Below are positions 52,752 through 62,957 of a stretch of DNA of 64,000 bases, one piece after another. The notes beneath the pieces are model-generated. The model ran no database searches. It had not been told where the DNA came from and saw only the letters and a list, made by a program, of their open reading frames with translations. Made by a program: the position numbers and the translations under genes. This DNA comes from Selenomonas sp. WCT3 (GTDB lineage Bacteria > Bacillota > Negativicutes > Selenomonadales > Selenomonadaceae). Every line of letters starts with the position of its first letter. Position 1 is the first letter of the stretch. The DNA is taken from the NCBI GenBank assembly GCA_900100835.1, contig FNCM01000008.1, forward strand, positions 1-64,000, read 5' to 3'.

Positions 52752-52792
52752 GGCTGTTACCAAAGGCCTTTTATAATTGGGAGGATAAAATT

Positions 52793-53929
52793 TTGGCAAG
52801 AAAAACAACGAAAGCGAAGGATAATGGACAGGAGTTTCTGGAGACTCTGCGTGAGCTCGGTAAAGAGAAGGGCATCGATGAAGAGGTGCTGTTTGAAGCT
52901 ATCGAGGCAGCTTTGATTTCTGCGTACAAGCGCAATTTCAGTTCGGCACAGAATGTCCGTGTAACGCTTTCTCGCGAGACGGGTCATTATCACGTATACG
53001 CTATCAAGACGGTTGTGGAGGACACGGAAGACGATATTACGGAGATTTCGCTGGCCCAGGCTCGTACGATTCGTCCGGATTACGAAGTAGGCGACGTTAT
53101 CGAAATCGAGGTAACGCCGGCAAACTTTGGCCGCATTGCTGCCCAGACGGCAAAACAGGTAGTGGTTCAGCGCATTCGTGAAGCTGAGCGCGGCATTATC
53201 TATGAGGAATTCCAGAGCCGTGAGAGCGATATCCTGACGGGCTTGGTTCAGCGCATTGAAAACCGCAACGTCTTCATTGACCTGGGCAAGACGGAAGCCG
53301 TACTTACGCCGGCTGAGCAGATTCCGACGGAAAGCTATGAACATGGCGACCGCATCAAGGCCTATATCGTAGAAGTCAAAAAGACCAACAAAGGCCCGCA
53401 GATTGTCGTATCCCGTACGCATCCAGGCCTGTTAAAGCGCCTCTTTGAGCTGGAGGTTCCGGAGATTCAGGAAGGCATCGTAGAAATCAAGTCGGTGGCC
53501 CGTGAACCGGGCAATCGCTCGAAGATTGCGGTTTGGTCCAAGGACGAAGATGTGGATCCAGTTGGTTCCTGCGTTGGCCACCGCGGCATGCGCGTTCAGG
53601 CCATCGTGGATGAACTCGGCAGCGAGAAAATCGATATCGTCAAATGGAGTGAAGACCCGGCTAAGTTCATCGCCAATGCCCTGAGTCCAGCTAAGGTCGT
53701 TTCCGTTGCTGTCAACGAAGAGGAAAAAGTTTCCCGCGTGGTGGTTCCGGACTATCAGCTGTCGCTTGCCATTGGCAAGGAAGGTCAGAATGCTCGTCTG
53801 GCTGCCAAACTTACCGGTTGGAAAATCGATATCAAGAGTGAGTCGCAGGCTGCTGATGAACAGCTCGATGCGAACATGAATGAAGTTGAGGTCGAGAGCG
53901 ACGAGTCTTTCACGGCAGAGGGTGAATGA
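52793..53929 (+). CDS. nusA: Transcription termination/antitermination factor NusA
   Basis: Binds RNA polymerase and nascent RNA. Domains: NusA_N (about 15-135), S1 (near 140-210, LTGLVQRIENRNVFIDLGKTEAVL), KH1 and KH2 (near 235-355, DPVGSCVGHRGMRVQAIV and LAIGKEGQNARLAAKLTGWKIDI). No C-terminal acidic repeats; the 378-residue length is usual for Firmicutes. TTG start with GGGAGG eight bases upstream. The stop overlaps the ylxR start. Confidence 0.96.
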   Translation: MARKTTKAKDNGQEFLETLRELGKEKGIDEEVLFEAIEAALISAYKRNFSSAQNVRVTLSRETGHYHVYAIKTVVEDTEDDITEISLAQARTIRPDYEVGDVIEIEVTPANFGRIAAQTAKQVVVQRIREAERGIIYEEFQSRESDILTGLVQRIENRNVFIDLGKTEAVLTPAEQIPTESYEHGDRIKAYIVEVKKTNKGPQIVVSRTHPGLLKRLFELEVPEIQEGIVEIKSVAREPGNRSKIAVWSKDEDVDPVGSCVGHRGMRVQAIVDELGSEKIDIVKWSEDPAKFIANALSPAKVVSVAVNEEEKVSRVVVPDYQLSLAIGKEGQNARLAAKLTGWKIDIKSESQAADEQLDANMNEVEVESDESFTAEGE

Positions 53930-54219
53930 TTTTGAAAACGAGGAAAATTCCGCAGCGGATGTGCCTGGGCTGCCAGGAAAGTCATCCGAAAAAGGAACTT
54001 ATTCGTATTGTACGCAGCCCGGAAGGCGAGTATTCCGTGGATACCACGGGCAAGAAAGCCGGCCGCGGTGCGTATATCTGTCCAAAGCAGGAATGCTTTG
54101 AGGCCGCACGCAAAAATCATGGCCTCGAGCGTTCCTTCAAGAATGCTATTGATCCTGCCGTCTATGAAGAACTCCAGCATCAGCTTGAGGTTCTTCAAGC
54201 GGTTCGGACAGAGGAATAA
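53926..54219 (+). CDS. ylxR: YlxR (DUF448) RNA-binding protein
   Basis: A 97-residue basic protein with the conserved KIPQRMCLGCQESHPKKELIRIVR near residue 7 and GRGAYICP near 47. It is always found between nusA and infB. A regulatory RNA-binding role, including effects on RNase P, has been proposed for the family. The ATG at 53926 overlaps the nusA stop by four bases; a TTG two codons in is the alternative. Confidence 0.93.
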   Translation: MILKTRKIPQRMCLGCQESHPKKELIRIVRSPEGEYSVDTTGKKAGRGAYICPKQECFEAARKNHGLERSFKNAIDPAVYEELQHQLEVLQAVRTEE

Positions 54220-54221
54220 CT

Positions 54222-54542
54222 ATGGCATTTACCAAAGAACAGCGCATTACCAATCTTTTGAGCATGGCCCAGCGGGCGCGTCGGATTGTTTCCGGAGCCT
54301 TTGCTGTGGAGCAGGCGATGAAGAAAAAACAGGCAGTCTATCTTTTGATTGCCGCTGATGCAGCTGATGAATCGAAAAAGACCTATATAGGTTTAGCAAA
54401 TAGATATGAGGTTCCTTATGCAGAAGGGCTTAACCGCGAGTTGCTGGGCACCTGCCTCGGGAAAGAATACCGGGCAGCTGCTGCGCTGACCGATGCGGGC
54501 TTTGCCAAGAAACTGCACCAGCTTATGGAGGAATCGCTATGA
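54222..54542 (+). CDS. ylxQ: L7Ae-family ribosomal protein YlxQ
   Basis: A 106-residue L7Ae/L30e-fold protein: [25 protein letters not shown] near residues 7-31, [18 protein letters not shown] near 34, then [19 protein letters not shown] near 62. Family members bind kink-turn RNA. Usual gene between ylxR and infB, two bases after ylxR. Confidence 0.92.
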   Translation: MAFTKEQRITNLLSMAQRARRIVSGAFAVEQAMKKKQAVYLLIAADAADESKKTYIGLANRYEVPYAEGLNRELLGTCLGKEYRAAAALTDAGFAKKLHQLMEESL

Positions 54543-54561
54543 TATAATCGGGGGTGGATCG

Positions 54562-56946
54562 ATGTCCAAATACAGAGTTTTTGAATTGGCAAAAGAGTTC
54601 CATACGGAGAGCAAAGTTGTACTGGATATCTTGAAGAAAGGTAATTATAAAGTGGCAAATCATCTTAGCAGTGTTGGTGACGAAGAACGTAATGCAATTA
54701 AAGCCCATTTCGACAAGAAAGCGGCACCAGCTGCCAAGAGCCAGCCGAAAGCTGCACCAGTAAAGAAAGAGCAGCCAAAGCAGGCAAATCATGGGGAAAA
54801 GCAGAACAATTCCCATAACAACAGCCACAACCATAACCATAATAATGGCGGCAATGGCGCCCATAACAATGGGGAACGCCGGACGGAAAGCAGCCAGAAT
54901 CATGGTGGCAATCACAATGGCGGCCGCAATGACCGCAACGACCGTAACGAGCGCAATAATCGCGGTGGCAATAACCGCAGTGAGCGCAACGAACGCAACA
55001 ACCGCAATGAGCGCAATGAGCGCAATAACCGTGGCGGCAACAACCGCAACGATCGCAACAACCGCCGCAATGGCCGTAACAATCGCCGTGGAGGCAATCA
55101 GCAGCAGGCACCGAAGGTCGAGATTGCTCGTCCGAAGCACATTAAACTGCCGGAAAGCATCGCGGTAAAAGACCTGGCATCGAAGATGAGCTACACGGCA
55201 GCTGAAGTCGTCAAGAAGCTCTTTATGATGGGCGTAATGGCTACCATCAACCAGGAAATCGACTTCGATACGGCAGCTCTTGTTGCTTCGGAGTTTGGCG
55301 TTACCTGTGAGGAATTGCCGCCAGATGTAGACCCGACGGAAATCCCTGAGATTGAGGACGATCCGAAATCCCTGAAACTTCGTCCGCCGGTAGTAACGGT
55401 TATGGGTCACGTTGACCACGGTAAGACGTCGCTCCTCGACTGCATTCGCAATACGCACGTGCAGACCCACGAGGCTGGCGGTATTACCCAGCACATCGGT
55501 GCTTATCAGGTCAACTGCTCGGGCAAGAAGATTGTCTTCCTCGATACGCCGGGTCATGAGGCCTTCACGGCTATGCGTGCCCGTGGTGCGCAGATTACGG
55601 ATATCGCTATCCTCGTAGTCGCTGCAGACGACGGTGTTATGCCGCAGACCATCGAGGCGATCAACCATGCCAAATCTGCTGAGGTTCCTATCATCGTGGC
55701 CATCAACAAGATTGATAAACCGGGCGCTAATCCGGATCACGTCAAACAGGAACTCATGGAGCATGGCCTCGTACCGGAGGAATACGGCGGGGATACCATC
55801 ATGGTTCCGGTTTCGGCCAAGAAACAGATGGGTATCGATGACCTGCTGGAAAACGTCCTGCTGGTAGCAGAAGTGGAAGAGCTTAAGGCTAACCCGAACC
55901 GTGAGGCTCGCGGCGTCATCATCGAGGCAAAACTCGATAAGGGCCGTGGTACGGTAGCAACGGTTCTGGTTCAGAGCGGTACGCTGCGCATCGGTGATTC
56001 CATCGTTTGCGGCACGACTTATGGTAAGGTTCGTGCCATGATTGATGACCGTGGCAACAACGTCAAGAAAGCTGGCCCGTCGGTACCAGTTGAGATCCTT
56101 GGTCTTAACGATGTTCCGGCTGCCGGCGATATCCTGGCCGTTCTCGAGGAGAAACAGGCCCGCAGCATTGCCGAGGCCCGGGTTGAGCGCGAGCGCAACC
56201 AGCTCATGAAGAGCAAGAAGGTATCCCTGGATGCTCTGTTCCAGCAGATTCAGGAAGGCGAAATCAAAGACCTCAATATCGTGGTCAAGGCCGACGTTCA
56301 GGGTTCCGTCGAGGCCCTCTGCGGTTCGCTCCTGAAGCTCAACAAGAACGACGAGGTTCGCGTCTCCATCGTTCACTCCGGTGTCGGTGCCGTTAACGAG
56401 TCTGATGTCATGCTGGCTTCGGCTGCTAACGCCATCATCATTGCCTTCAACGTCCGTCCGGATGCCAATGCCCGCAAGGTGGCTGACAACGAGGATGTGG
56501 ACATTCGCACCTACCGCGTCATCTACGATGCCCTCAACGATGTGAAGGACGCTATGAGCGGCATGCTCAAGCCGAAGTACAAAGAGGTCGTCCAGGGCCG
56601 CGTCGAAATCCGTCAGGTCATGAAGTTCTCGAAGGCTCTCGTTGCTGGTTCCTACGTCCTCGAAGGCAAGATCTGCAACAACTCCAAGATCCGCATCATC
56701 CGCGACAACATCGAAGTCTTCGATGGCGAAATCGATTCGCTGCGCCGCTTTAAGGATGAGGTCAAGGAAGTCCGTGAGGGCTATGAGTGCGGTATCTCGA
56801 TTGTCGATTTCCGTGACTTCAAGGAAGGCGACATCATCGAGGCTTACACGATGGAGGAAATTGCTACGTCTATCGCCGAGGCCAACAAGGCAGCTGCTGA
56901 AAAACGCAAGGCACAGGCTGAAGCTCAGAAAGAGATGGAAGATTGA
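54562..56946 (+). CDS. infB: Translation initiation factor IF-2
   Basis: GTPase that places initiator tRNA on the ribosome. The IF2_N domain covers residues 1-50. Residues about 52-200 are a low-complexity linker very rich in Asn, Arg and Gly (repeated [12 protein letters not shown] units). The GTPase has GHVDHGKTS near 283, DTPGHEAF near 331 and NKID near 386, followed by domains II-IV. Length 794. The ATG at 54562 has GGGGGTG upstream; earlier in-frame starts would lie inside ylxQ. Confidence 0.96.
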   Translation: MSKYRVFELAKEFHTESKVVLDILKKGNYKVANHLSSVGDEERNAIKAHFDKKAAPAAKSQPKAAPVKKEQPKQANHGEKQNNSHNNSHNHNHNNGGNGAHNNGERRTESSQNHGGNHNGGRNDRNDRNERNNRGGNNRSERNERNNRNERNERNNRGGNNRNDRNNRRNGRNNRRGGNQQQAPKVEIARPKHIKLPESIAVKDLASKMSYTAAEVVKKLFMMGVMATINQEIDFDTAALVASEFGVTCEELPPDVDPTEIPEIEDDPKSLKLRPPVVTVMGHVDHGKTSLLDCIRNTHVQTHEAGGITQHIGAYQVNCSGKKIVFLDTPGHEAFTAMRARGAQITDIAILVVAADDGVMPQTIEAINHAKSAEVPIIVAINKIDKPGANPDHVKQELMEHGLVPEEYGGDTIMVPVSAKKQMGIDDLLENVLLVAEVEELKANPNREARGVIIEAKLDKGRGTVATVLVQSGTLRIGDSIVCGTTYGKVRAMIDDRGNNVKKAGPSVPVEILGLNDVPAAGDILAVLEEKQARSIAEARVERERNQLMKSKKVSLDALFQQIQEGEIKDLNIVVKADVQGSVEALCGSLLKLNKNDEVRVSIVHSGVGAVNESDVMLASAANAIIIAFNVRPDANARKVADNEDVDIRTYRVIYDALNDVKDAMSGMLKPKYKEVVQGRVEIRQVMKFSKALVAGSYVLEGKICNNSKIRIIRDNIEVFDGEIDSLRRFKDEVKEVREGYECGISIVDFRDFKEGDIIEAYTMEEIATSIAEANKAAAEKRKAQAEAQKEMED

Positions 56947-56980
56947 TCATTACGAGTAACAATAAAGGGGGCGTGTGCCG

Positions 56981-57358
56981 ATGAGTCAGCTTCGAGTAGA
57001 AAAAGTTCAGGAGCTCATGAAACAGGAAATCAGCCAGATTATCCTGCAGGAGTTAAAAGACCCGCGCATTGGGTTTGTGACGGTTACTTCCGTCGAGTGT
57101 ACGGGGGATCTCCGGGAAGCAAAAATCTACGTGAGCCTCATGGGCAGCGAGCAGCAGGTAAAGGATTGTTGGGCTGGACTTACCAGCAGTCTTGGGTTCA
57201 TTCGCCGGGAAATCGGCAAACGCATCCGCCTGCGCTTCACGCCGGAGCTTTCCTTCGCCTTGGATAAGTCGCTGGATTACAGTGCTCATATCCAGGAACT
57301 GCTGATTAAAATCAAGGCAGAAGAGGAAGAAAAAGCGAATCCGACTGAGGAGCAATAA
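56981..57358 (+). CDS. rbfA: Ribosome-binding factor A
   Basis: A 125-residue KH-fold factor for 16S rRNA maturation: RVEKVQELMKQEISQIILQELKDPRIGFVTVTSVE near residues 4-40, then DLREAKIYVSLMG and LRFTPELSFALDKSLDYSAHIQELL. The ATG at 56981 is eight bases after AAAGGGGG; a GTG two codons earlier is possible. Lies between infB and nrnA as usual. Confidence 0.95.
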   Translation: MSQLRVEKVQELMKQEISQIILQELKDPRIGFVTVTSVECTGDLREAKIYVSLMGSEQQVKDCWAGLTSSLGFIRREIGKRIRLRFTPELSFALDKSLDYSAHIQELLIKIKAEEEEKANPTEEQ

Positions 57359-57364
57359 CAGTAT

Positions 57365-58315
57365 ATGAAAATTTCATTGAGGGAAACTGCGGCCAAGTTG
57401 TCAGCTGCGCAGAAGATTATCATCACGGCTCATACGAATCCTGATGGCGACGCCATCGGCTCGTCCCTGGGACTGATGCATTTTCTGCAGGAGCTTGGCA
57501 AAGAGGCCCAGGTTCTCATCGATGATGATATCCCGGCAATATTTGATGTATTGCCGGGATATGAGCATATAGGGAAACCGGAAGAAGGAAAGATTATCGC
57601 CGCCGACCTTTTGGTGGCGCTGGATGTAAGTCTTGACCGCATTGGCAGTGTCAGCGAAGTGGTCAAGGCGCCGGTTTTAAATATCGACCATCACATTACC
57701 AATGACGATGCAGCTGATATGCTCTATCTCGATGGAACCTGTGCGGCTACCGCAGAAATAATCTATCAACTAGTCAAAGAGATGAAGGGAACCTTCACCA
57801 AGGATTGTGCCATGTGCCTTTACACGGGGCTGGCAACGGATTCCGGCTGGTTCCGCTATTCCAATACGACGCCTGCCACCATGCGGGCCGGAGCAGAGCT
57901 CTTAGCCGCTGGCGTTGAGCCCAATATCATCTCGGAAGGCCTAGAACGCCGGCCCTATGAAAGCGTCAAGGGCTTGGCAGACGCCTTGCAGCATATGGAA
58001 TTATTCCATGAGGGCCGCGTGGTAGGTGTATTCCTGGACAACGCAACCCTTGAAACCATCGAGTCAAGCGAAGGGCTGGTGGACATGATTCGTACCATCG
58101 AGGGCACGGAGCTGGCGGTGGTACTCAAGGAGAAGGAAAAAGACTTCTGCCGCGTCAGCATGCGTTCCAAGGGCTTAGATGTCACGAAGATTGCTACGCA
58201 GTTCGGTGGTGGTGGTCATGTCCGGGCAGCCGGTTGTGCCATCCAAAAACCCTTTCCAGAAGCAAAAGCAGAACTTTTGGCGGCAATTCGCACCGCCATG
58301 GAGCAGCAGGCATGA
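57365..58315 (+). CDS. nrnA: DHH-family oligoribonuclease/pAp phosphatase NrnA
   Basis: Degrades 2-5-mer RNA (nanoRNA), and family members also split 3'-phosphoadenosine 5'-phosphate. The 316-residue protein has HTNPDGDAIGSSLGLMHFL near residue 22, VALDVSLDRIG near 80, the DHH motif in LNIDHHITNDD near 103, and the DHHA1 motif FGGGGHVRAAG near 281. It overlaps truB by four bases. Confidence 0.92.
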   Translation: MKISLRETAAKLSAAQKIIITAHTNPDGDAIGSSLGLMHFLQELGKEAQVLIDDDIPAIFDVLPGYEHIGKPEEGKIIAADLLVALDVSLDRIGSVSEVVKAPVLNIDHHITNDDAADMLYLDGTCAATAEIIYQLVKEMKGTFTKDCAMCLYTGLATDSGWFRYSNTTPATMRAGAELLAAGVEPNIISEGLERRPYESVKGLADALQHMELFHEGRVVGVFLDNATLETIESSEGLVDMIRTIEGTELAVVLKEKEKDFCRVSMRSKGLDVTKIATQFGGGGHVRAAGCAIQKPFPEAKAELLAAIRTAMEQQA

Positions 58316-59220
58316 CGGCAAGAAAACCGGAAGTTCCGGTAAATCTCGAAATCGGCGGTTTTTTAAATATCTTAAAGCCGCCAGGCATGAGCTCCCATGA
58401 TGTCATTGGCTTTGTGCGCCGGGTGCTTCACATCAAGCGCGTCGGCCATGCGGGGACACTGGACCCGGCAGCCGCAGGCGTCTTGCCCATCGCCGTGGGC
58501 CAGTCTGCCCGGCTGATTGAATACCTGGAATTGGCCGATAAAACCTATCGGGCTGAGGTAAAGTTTGGCCTGGCCACAGATAGTGGCGATGACACGGGAG
58601 AAATCATCGAATCCCAGAAGGATTTTGTCATGCCGGCCGCTGACCAAATCGGTGAAGTGCTGAAACAGTTTACGGGACTTATTACGCAAGTGCCGCCGGC
58701 TCACTCAGCCATCAAGATAAATGGCCGTCGGGCTTGTGACCTCATCCGGGAGGGAAAATCCGTCGAGATCCCATCCCGAAAAGTCACGATACATCGGCTA
58801 GAACTCTTAGCCCAGCGGCGGGATAACATCCTCATCGATACGGATTGTTCCAAGGGCACCTATATCCGCAGCCTGTGCGCCGATATCGGTGCCGCCTTGG
58901 GGATTCCTGCCACTATGGCCTTTCTCGTGCGCCGCCGCGTGGGGGATTTTTGTTTGGAAGATGCGCTGACGCTGGAAGAGTTTCAGGAAAAAGGGGCAAG
59001 TGCCTTGCTTGACCCGTCAGATTTTCTGAGCCATTTGGAGCGCTACGATTTGAATCCCTTGCGGGAAAAGGCCTTTGGCAATGGCCTGTCGTCGGGAGTG
59101 CGTCAGCACATTCCTAAGAGTGAGACCTTAAAGGTGTATGCGAACGACAAATTCATAGGAATTGGCCGGTTTGACCGGTCAAAAATGGAAGTTATTCCCG
59201 TCAAGGTGTTAAAACATTGA
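58312..59220 (+). CDS. truB: tRNA pseudouridine-55 synthase TruB
   Basis: Makes pseudouridine at position 55 of tRNA. The 302-residue protein has GFLNILKPPGMSSHDV near residue 15, VGHAGTLDPAAAGVLPIAVG near 45 with the catalytic Asp, and KTYRAEVKFGLATDSGDDTG near 78. A C-terminal PUA-like region follows. The ATG overlaps the nrnA stop. One TTGAC palindrome (59171-59182) lies in the last codons, encoding RFDRSK. Confidence 0.95.
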   Translation: MTARKPEVPVNLEIGGFLNILKPPGMSSHDVIGFVRRVLHIKRVGHAGTLDPAAAGVLPIAVGQSARLIEYLELADKTYRAEVKFGLATDSGDDTGEIIESQKDFVMPAADQIGEVLKQFTGLITQVPPAHSAIKINGRRACDLIREGKSVEIPSRKVTIHRLELLAQRRDNILIDTDCSKGTYIRSLCADIGAALGIPATMAFLVRRRVGDFCLEDALTLEEFQEKGASALLDPSDFLSHLERYDLNPLREKAFGNGLSSGVRQHIPKSETLKVYANDKFIGIGRFDRSKMEVIPVKVLKH

Positions 59221-59224
59221 CCGA

Positions 59225-59260
59225 AAGCCTCAAATCCTCAGCTGGATTTGGGGCTTTTTT
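59225..59260 (+). terminator. Rho-independent terminator of the nusA-truB operon
   Basis: Thirteen-base-pair stem (59225-59237 with 59244-59256, one T-G pair), six-base loop, six T. Confidence 0.82.
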
Positions 59261-59342
59261 GCGTGGCAAAAAGGAGTTTGGCTAGTTTTGTCTAATTTTT
59301 TTATCAGATAGAAAGGCTGTTGGTACCGATTTTACGCATGGG

Positions 59343-61895
59343 ATGGGCAGAATCATGGACAAATTCAACGATAAAATCGAGAAAAAAAGTGACACGCTCC
59401 TAAATATGCTGGTGAAGGAAAATCCCTTTGAGGTGCTTTATACTGCGAAAAATACTGGCAAATGGAAGATTTGTTATGACGACAAGGGGCATATCGTCAA
59501 AATGTCCTGGAGTGACACCTTCAAGTCAATGCTTGGCTACGCAGATGATGGCGAATTTAGTCAAGTCATGTCCCACTGGCTGGATTATGTCCTGCCAGAA
59601 GACCGAGGGCGTCTTTATGCCCATATCGACGACGTGGACAAATGCCAGGAACATGGAGCGGTGTTCCATATTGAATTTCGCATGTGGCGCAAAGACAATG
59701 TAGCACGCTGGTTTCATATTGCCGTGCGCAAGTTAAAGGATGCCGATGGGTATCCCTGGCAGTCGGTGGGCATAATAACGGATGTTACGGAACAAAAACG
59801 GCTGGATCTGCAACGGCAAATGTACAAGGTACTGGCCCAGGAATTTTTGACTACCTACATCATCGATGCCTTGAATCATAAACTGCGAGTCGTCCGCAAC
59901 GATGGCAAAGCCGTAAATGCCAACAAGGGGCTGGCGGCCTTTGACGGCGGCTCCTACGAGGAATTTATCGAAAACTTTTGCGACACCTATATCATTCCCG
60001 AAGACCGCGCCCGCATCAAACGGGATGTTTCCATCGATTCCCTGATGGAAAAGACCCAGTCGGGAAAGTTGTATCAAGTGGATTATATGTTGGTGAACGA
60101 AGCTGGGAAACGCTGTTATTATCAGGGAACTTATTCCCGTATCTTAGACGAGAACGGCAATGTGGCCTTTTTCTACGGCTGCCGGGATGTCAGCGAAATT
60201 GTGGAAAAGGAGAAGAAGAAACAGGATGAGATAATGGAGCGGCGCAAACAGCTGGCCGAAGCCTATGAGACCCAGGAGGCACAGCTTGAAGAAATCCGCG
60301 TGTTAAATGACGAACTGGAAATTGCCAAAGATGCTGCCAATGCGGCCAATAAGGCGAAGACGGCGTTTCTCTTCAATATGTCCCATGACATTCGCACCCC
60401 CATGAACGCCATTATCGGCTTTACGAACCTCATCGAGAAAAATCTTGACGACAAGGAGCAGGTGCGGGAGTATCTGAAAAAAATCCAGGCATCCAATGAA
60501 TTTTTGTTGTCCCTTATCAACAACGTGCTGGAAATGGCCCGCATCGAAAGCGGCAAAGCCACCATGGATGAATCCTATGGCAATGCCCGGGAGATTTATC
60601 AGGCCATCTGCTCGGTATTTGAGACCCAGATGCGGGAAAAGAATCTCACCTTTTCCCATACCTTAGAGGTCGAACATGAGGATCTGTTGGTGGATTTCAC
60701 CAAGTTCCGGGAAATCATGCTGAACCTTTTGAGCAACGCCTATAAATATACGCCCTCAGGCGGTACGGTTACCATGGACATCCGGGAGATTCCTTCGGAA
60801 AAAGAAGGCTATGCCTATTATCAGGTCACCATCGCCGATACGGGAATCGGCATGCCCGAAGAATTCCTGCCCCATCTATACGAGGCCTTCACCCGGGAAA
60901 AGACCACCACCCAAAGCGGTATCATGGGGACTGGCCTTGGCATGTTGATTGTCAAAGAATTGGTGGATTTACTAGGGGGAACCATTGAGGTTACCAGCAA
61001 GCTGGGCAAGGGAACCACCTTTGTGGTGACTTTCCCCTTCCGCATCACCGAGCGGCTGGTTCATAGCAAACAGGAAAACATCCATCGGGACTATGCTAAG
61101 TTCCAGGGCATGCGAATCCTGCTGGTGGAGGACAACGAACTCAATGCGGAAATCGCCATGGCCATTTTGACGGATAAGGGCTTTGAAGTGGAACACGCTG
61201 CCGATGGTGAGGTGGCGGTAAAGATGGTAGCCGAAGCCAAGGAGGGGCAGTATGACCTCATCCTCATGGATATCCAGATGCCACGCCTAAATGGTTACGA
61301 GGCCACTCGCCGGATTCGCAAGCTCGAAGTGCCCTATCAGGCCGGCATTCCCATCATCGCCATGACGGCTAACGCCTTTGACGAAGATAAACACCGCACC
61401 GTCTTGGCGGGAATGAATGCCCATGTGGCAAAGCCCTTCGACGTAAACAAATTGTACGATACCATCGAAGACGTTTTGCTGGATTCGAGCCGCTATGTCC
61501 ATCACGATGCCTTGGAAGCCTTCCGGGAAAAATACCAGCAGCTTGGCTGCCTGTGTGGCTTCTTTGTTTATCGGGCTGGCTTCGATGAACAGATTATTTA
61601 TGCAGATTCCGATACGGCGGCTATTTTTGGCTGCTCCACGGTAGCCGAATTTATGCAGTTTGTGGGGGGTTCCTTCAAAACCATGGTTCATGTGGAAGAT
61701 CTCTTTGCGGTGCAGCAGGCCATTGAGGAACAGCAGGAAGAATCCGGGGACAATCTCGACTACATCGACTACGACATCGTCCGCAGGGATGGCGCTATCC
61801 GGCATGTGGCCGATGTGGGCTATAAAGTGTTTAACGGAACCGAATACGTCTATTACGTTTACTTAGCCGACGTGACGGAGCAAAACCGAAACTGA
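59343..61895 (+). CDS. Hybrid histidine kinase with PAS, receiver and C-terminal PAS domains
   Basis: An 850-residue cytoplasmic kinase with no membrane helices. Order: PAS-like domains at about 25-155 and 165-285 (each ending in a DVTEQ/DVSEIV motif), coiled coil 285-335, HisKA with phospho-His 348 in SHDIRTPMNAIIGF, HATPase_c about 450-580 (NLLSNAYKYTPSGG, DTGIGM, GTGLGM), receiver about 590-710 (LLVEDNELNAE, phospho-Asp in LILMDIQMP, AMTANAF, Lys in HVAKPFDV), then a third PAS about 720-848. A PAS after the receiver is unusual. No response regulator is adjacent. The start is uncertain; an ATG at 59355 is also possible and neither has a strong ribosome site. Confidence 0.88.
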   Translation: MGRIMDKFNDKIEKKSDTLLNMLVKENPFEVLYTAKNTGKWKICYDDKGHIVKMSWSDTFKSMLGYADDGEFSQVMSHWLDYVLPEDRGRLYAHIDDVDKCQEHGAVFHIEFRMWRKDNVARWFHIAVRKLKDADGYPWQSVGIITDVTEQKRLDLQRQMYKVLAQEFLTTYIIDALNHKLRVVRNDGKAVNANKGLAAFDGGSYEEFIENFCDTYIIPEDRARIKRDVSIDSLMEKTQSGKLYQVDYMLVNEAGKRCYYQGTYSRILDENGNVAFFYGCRDVSEIVEKEKKKQDEIMERRKQLAEAYETQEAQLEEIRVLNDELEIAKDAANAANKAKTAFLFNMSHDIRTPMNAIIGFTNLIEKNLDDKEQVREYLKKIQASNEFLLSLINNVLEMARIESGKATMDESYGNAREIYQAICSVFETQMREKNLTFSHTLEVEHEDLLVDFTKFREIMLNLLSNAYKYTPSGGTVTMDIREIPSEKEGYAYYQVTIADTGIGMPEEFLPHLYEAFTREKTTTQSGIMGTGLGMLIVKELVDLLGGTIEVTSKLGKGTTFVVTFPFRITERLVHSKQENIHRDYAKFQGMRILLVEDNELNAEIAMAILTDKGFEVEHAADGEVAVKMVAEAKEGQYDLILMDIQMPRLNGYEATRRIRKLEVPYQAGIPIIAMTANAFDEDKHRTVLAGMNAHVAKPFDVNKLYDTIEDVLLDSSRYVHHDALEAFREKYQQLGCLCGFFVYRAGFDEQIIYADSDTAAIFGCSTVAEFMQFVGGSFKTMVHVEDLFAVQQAIEEQQEESGDNLDYIDYDIVRRDGAIRHVADVGYKVFNGTEYVYYVYLADVTEQNRN

Positions 61896-61920
61896 CAGAA
61901 CGCCATAAGTGTAGTATAAT
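61892..61920 (+). promoter_or_regulatory. Promoter of ribF
   Basis: CTGACA at 61892-61897, 17-base spacer, TATAAT at 61915-61920. The -35 overlaps the stop of the kinase gene. Confidence 0.72.
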
Positions 61921-61956
61921 ATATCGATGGAAATTTCTTTACAAAAAGGTGATAGC

Positions 61957-62886
61957 ATGAAAATATACTCGAAGCTGACCGCTTTGAGCAAGGAATACCA
62001 AAATGTTGTGGTGGCGTTAGGCATGTTTGACGGCGTTCATATCGGCCATCAGAGCATCATCCACCGGGCGGTGGAGCTGGCAAGAGAGATTGAGGGAACC
62101 GCGGTGGTCTTTACCTTCAGCAATCATCCCATGTCAATTATTGCGCCGGTGGCGCTGCCCAAACAGATTGGCAACAACCTGCTCCGGGAGCGCCGCCTGG
62201 CAGAACTTGGCGTTGACGTGCTGGTCTCGATTCCTTTTACCAAGGATTTTGCGGCTAAAAGCCCCGAAGAATTTCTCTCGATGTTAAAGAGCTATTTTGC
62301 TCCCCGTTATGTGGTAACGGGGCCTAATTACACCTTTGGCTCCAAGGGGAAGGGGACTCAGCGCCAGTTGCTGCGGGAAGGCAAAGACTACGGTTTTCAG
62401 GCAGAAGTCTGTCAGGCAATCCTGCGGAATGGCCGCCCCGTCAGCAGTACCCGCATCCGCGCCCTTATCGATTTGGGCAATCTGGCCGAGACGAATGATT
62501 TCCTCGGCTATCCCTTTACGGTGGTAGACCGGGTGATTCATGGGGATAAGCGGGGAAGGACCCTGGGCTTTCCCACGGCTAATCTGGCAATCCCCGACGC
62601 GCGGGTTATGCTTCCAAATGGAGTCTATGCCTGCGAAGTCCTTTATGAGGGCAAGCACTACGCTGGCCTTGCCAACATCGGCACCAATCCCACCTTTGAG
62701 GGCTGCAACCGCCGGCTGGAGGTAAACATTCAGGACTTTAGCCAGAATATCTACGACAAAGTCATCGAAGTGCGGTTCTTGGGCAAGCTCCGGGAGGAAA
62801 AGAAATTCCAGGGAATTGATGCCCTGGTGGCCCAAATGCACCGGGATAAAGAAAACGCCCGGAAGTATTGGCGCGAAATCTCCTAA
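61957..62886 (+). CDS. ribF: Bifunctional riboflavin kinase/FAD synthetase
   Basis: Phosphorylates riboflavin to FMN and adenylates it to FAD. The FAD synthetase half has ALGMFDGVHIGHQSII near residue 20, VTGPNYTFGSKGKGT near 118 and SSTRIRALI near 160. The kinase half has VIHGDKRGRTLGFPTANL near 188 and NIGTNPTFEG near 237. Length 309. The ATG at 61957 has AAAGGTG upstream and fits the promoter; an ATG at 61927 would sit at the transcription start. Confidence 0.95.
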   Translation: MKIYSKLTALSKEYQNVVVALGMFDGVHIGHQSIIHRAVELAREIEGTAVVFTFSNHPMSIIAPVALPKQIGNNLLRERRLAELGVDVLVSIPFTKDFAAKSPEEFLSMLKSYFAPRYVVTGPNYTFGSKGKGTQRQLLREGKDYGFQAEVCQAILRNGRPVSSTRIRALIDLGNLAETNDFLGYPFTVVDRVIHGDKRGRTLGFPTANLAIPDARVMLPNGVYACEVLYEGKHYAGLANIGTNPTFEGCNRRLEVNIQDFSQNIYDKVIEVRFLGKLREEKKFQGIDALVAQMHRDKENARKYWREIS

Positions 62887-62921
62887 AAGTGAGAGCTGCA
62901 GTCAATATTTTGTCATAGGCA

Positions 62922-62951
62922 TTTACAAAGCCCGCGCATTTATGCTATACT
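62922..62951 (+). promoter_or_regulatory. Promoter of rpsO
   Basis: TTTACA, 18-base spacer, extended -10 TGCTATACT (TATACT at 62946-62951). Confidence 0.72.
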
Positions 62952-62957
62952 AGCAAA

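Noticed and set aside
54900..55100. CRISPR-like or tandem DNA repeats
   Set aside because: The repetition is codon-level Asn/Arg/Gly repeats inside infB in one open frame; there are no spacers.
54523..56376. Long open frame on the minus strand opposite infB (617 codons)
   Set aside because: It mirrors infB codon bias, has implausible low-complexity hydrophobic composition and no ribosome site. infB is certain.
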